64,000 nucleotides of DNA, from the NCBI RefSeq assembly GCF_000424545.1, contig NZ_AUKC01000003.1, positions 1 through 64,000 of the forward strand, given 5' to 3'. This stretch comes from Butyrivibrio sp. NC3005. GTDB lineage: Bacteria; Bacillota; Clostridia; Lachnospirales; Lachnospiraceae. The notes under the pieces were generated by a model, which worked only from the letters and a program-made list of their open reading frames with translations, was not told the DNA's origin and did not search any database. The translations under genes and the position numbers were made by a program. Of this stretch, positions 63,930-64,000 are shown piece by piece; position 1 is the stretch's first letter, and the number at the start of each line of letters is the position of its first letter.

Positions 63930-64000
63930 TTATACAAACTGATTCTTATCAACATTATAATGATAATCAATTGCTGCAAGTTTTGTCTCAACCTGATTCC
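63930..64000 (-). CDS. C-terminal end of an unidentified gene (partial)
   Basis: Minus-strand frame reading NQVETKLAAIDYHYNVDKNQ then FV and a TAA at 63930-63932. It looks like a genuine protein end cut by the window edge. Too short to assign. Confidence 0.5.
   Translation of the reverse strand, partial: NQVETKLAAIDYHYNVDKNQFV

Noticed and set aside
1..64000. CRISPR array, prophage or complete insertion sequence
   Set aside because: No regularly spaced direct repeats with unique spacers, no transposase, integrase or phage structural genes were seen.

Overview
The window looks like a chromosomal segment of a low-GC, Gram-positive member of the Clostridia, most likely Lachnospiraceae of the Butyrivibrio/Pseudobutyrivibrio kind. 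That placement is inferred from gene content (T-box and lysine riboswitch leaders, YerC, DUF4364, SEC-C proteins, bactofilin with an M23-like partner, FeoB-associated Cys-rich peptide, CpsBCD-type tyrosine phosphorelay) and from AT-rich DNA with strong GGAGG-type ribosome binding sites; no database was consulted.

Region 1 (about 0.3-28 kb) is a cell-surface polysaccharide locus. On the minus strand, read from 26 kb down to 9.6 kb, lie two GT4 glycosyltransferases, a large HAD-family protein, an EpsG/Wzy-like polymerase, a TupA-like ATP-grasp enzyme, a Wzx flippase and a VanZ-like protein. These are followed by the regulatory and assembly block: PHP tyrosine phosphatase, Wzz-like CpsC with a very long C-terminal tail, CpsD tyrosine kinase, LCP ligase, a sortase-B-like lipoprotein that has lost its catalytic residues, a secreted protein and the priming sugar-phosphate transferase. 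Facing it on the plus strand is a sugar-nucleotide operon (an XRE-HTH/UDP-glucose dehydrogenase fusion, GDP-mannose pyrophosphorylase, ManA). Beyond that are rfbB and rfbC for dTDP-rhamnose-type precursors, a MerR-methyltransferase fusion and an orphan sugar-binding lipoprotein. A GH13 amylase closes the region. Gene remnants at 21.2 and 22.8 kb suggest the transferase/flippase part has been remodelled.

Region 2 (28-48 kb) is housekeeping and transport: MATE exporter, SEC-C protein, back-to-back Trk and Ktr potassium systems, a flavodoxin-like protein, a Fur-boxed FeoB-associated peptide, a GH42 beta-galactosidase, thrS behind a T-box, a SEC-C gene interrupted by an amber codon, the degenerate M23/bactofilin pair, YerC, a cold-shock protein, and dapA-dapB-hisA behind a lysine riboswitch.

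Region 3 (48-64 kb) holds typA, a YigZ/IMPACT protein, a class A penicillin-binding protein, tRNA-Thr(GGT), a second MATE exporter, DUF4364, rarA-glmM, and a hybrid histidine kinase followed by a two-receiver response regulator.

The most unusual content is non-coding. Three families of structured intergenic repeats, here called A, B and C, recur at eight places, singly or as composites. Element C has long inverted ends in which substitutions between copies are compensated on the other arm, so base pairing is being preserved. Element A folds as a closed multi-hairpin with an 11-bp outer stem. Element B is a string of four hairpins. I do not recognise any of them as a named family. They bracket the sugar-binding lipoprotein gene, lie inside the dapA-dapB operon and the polysaccharide operon, and one supplies the end of a MATE gene.
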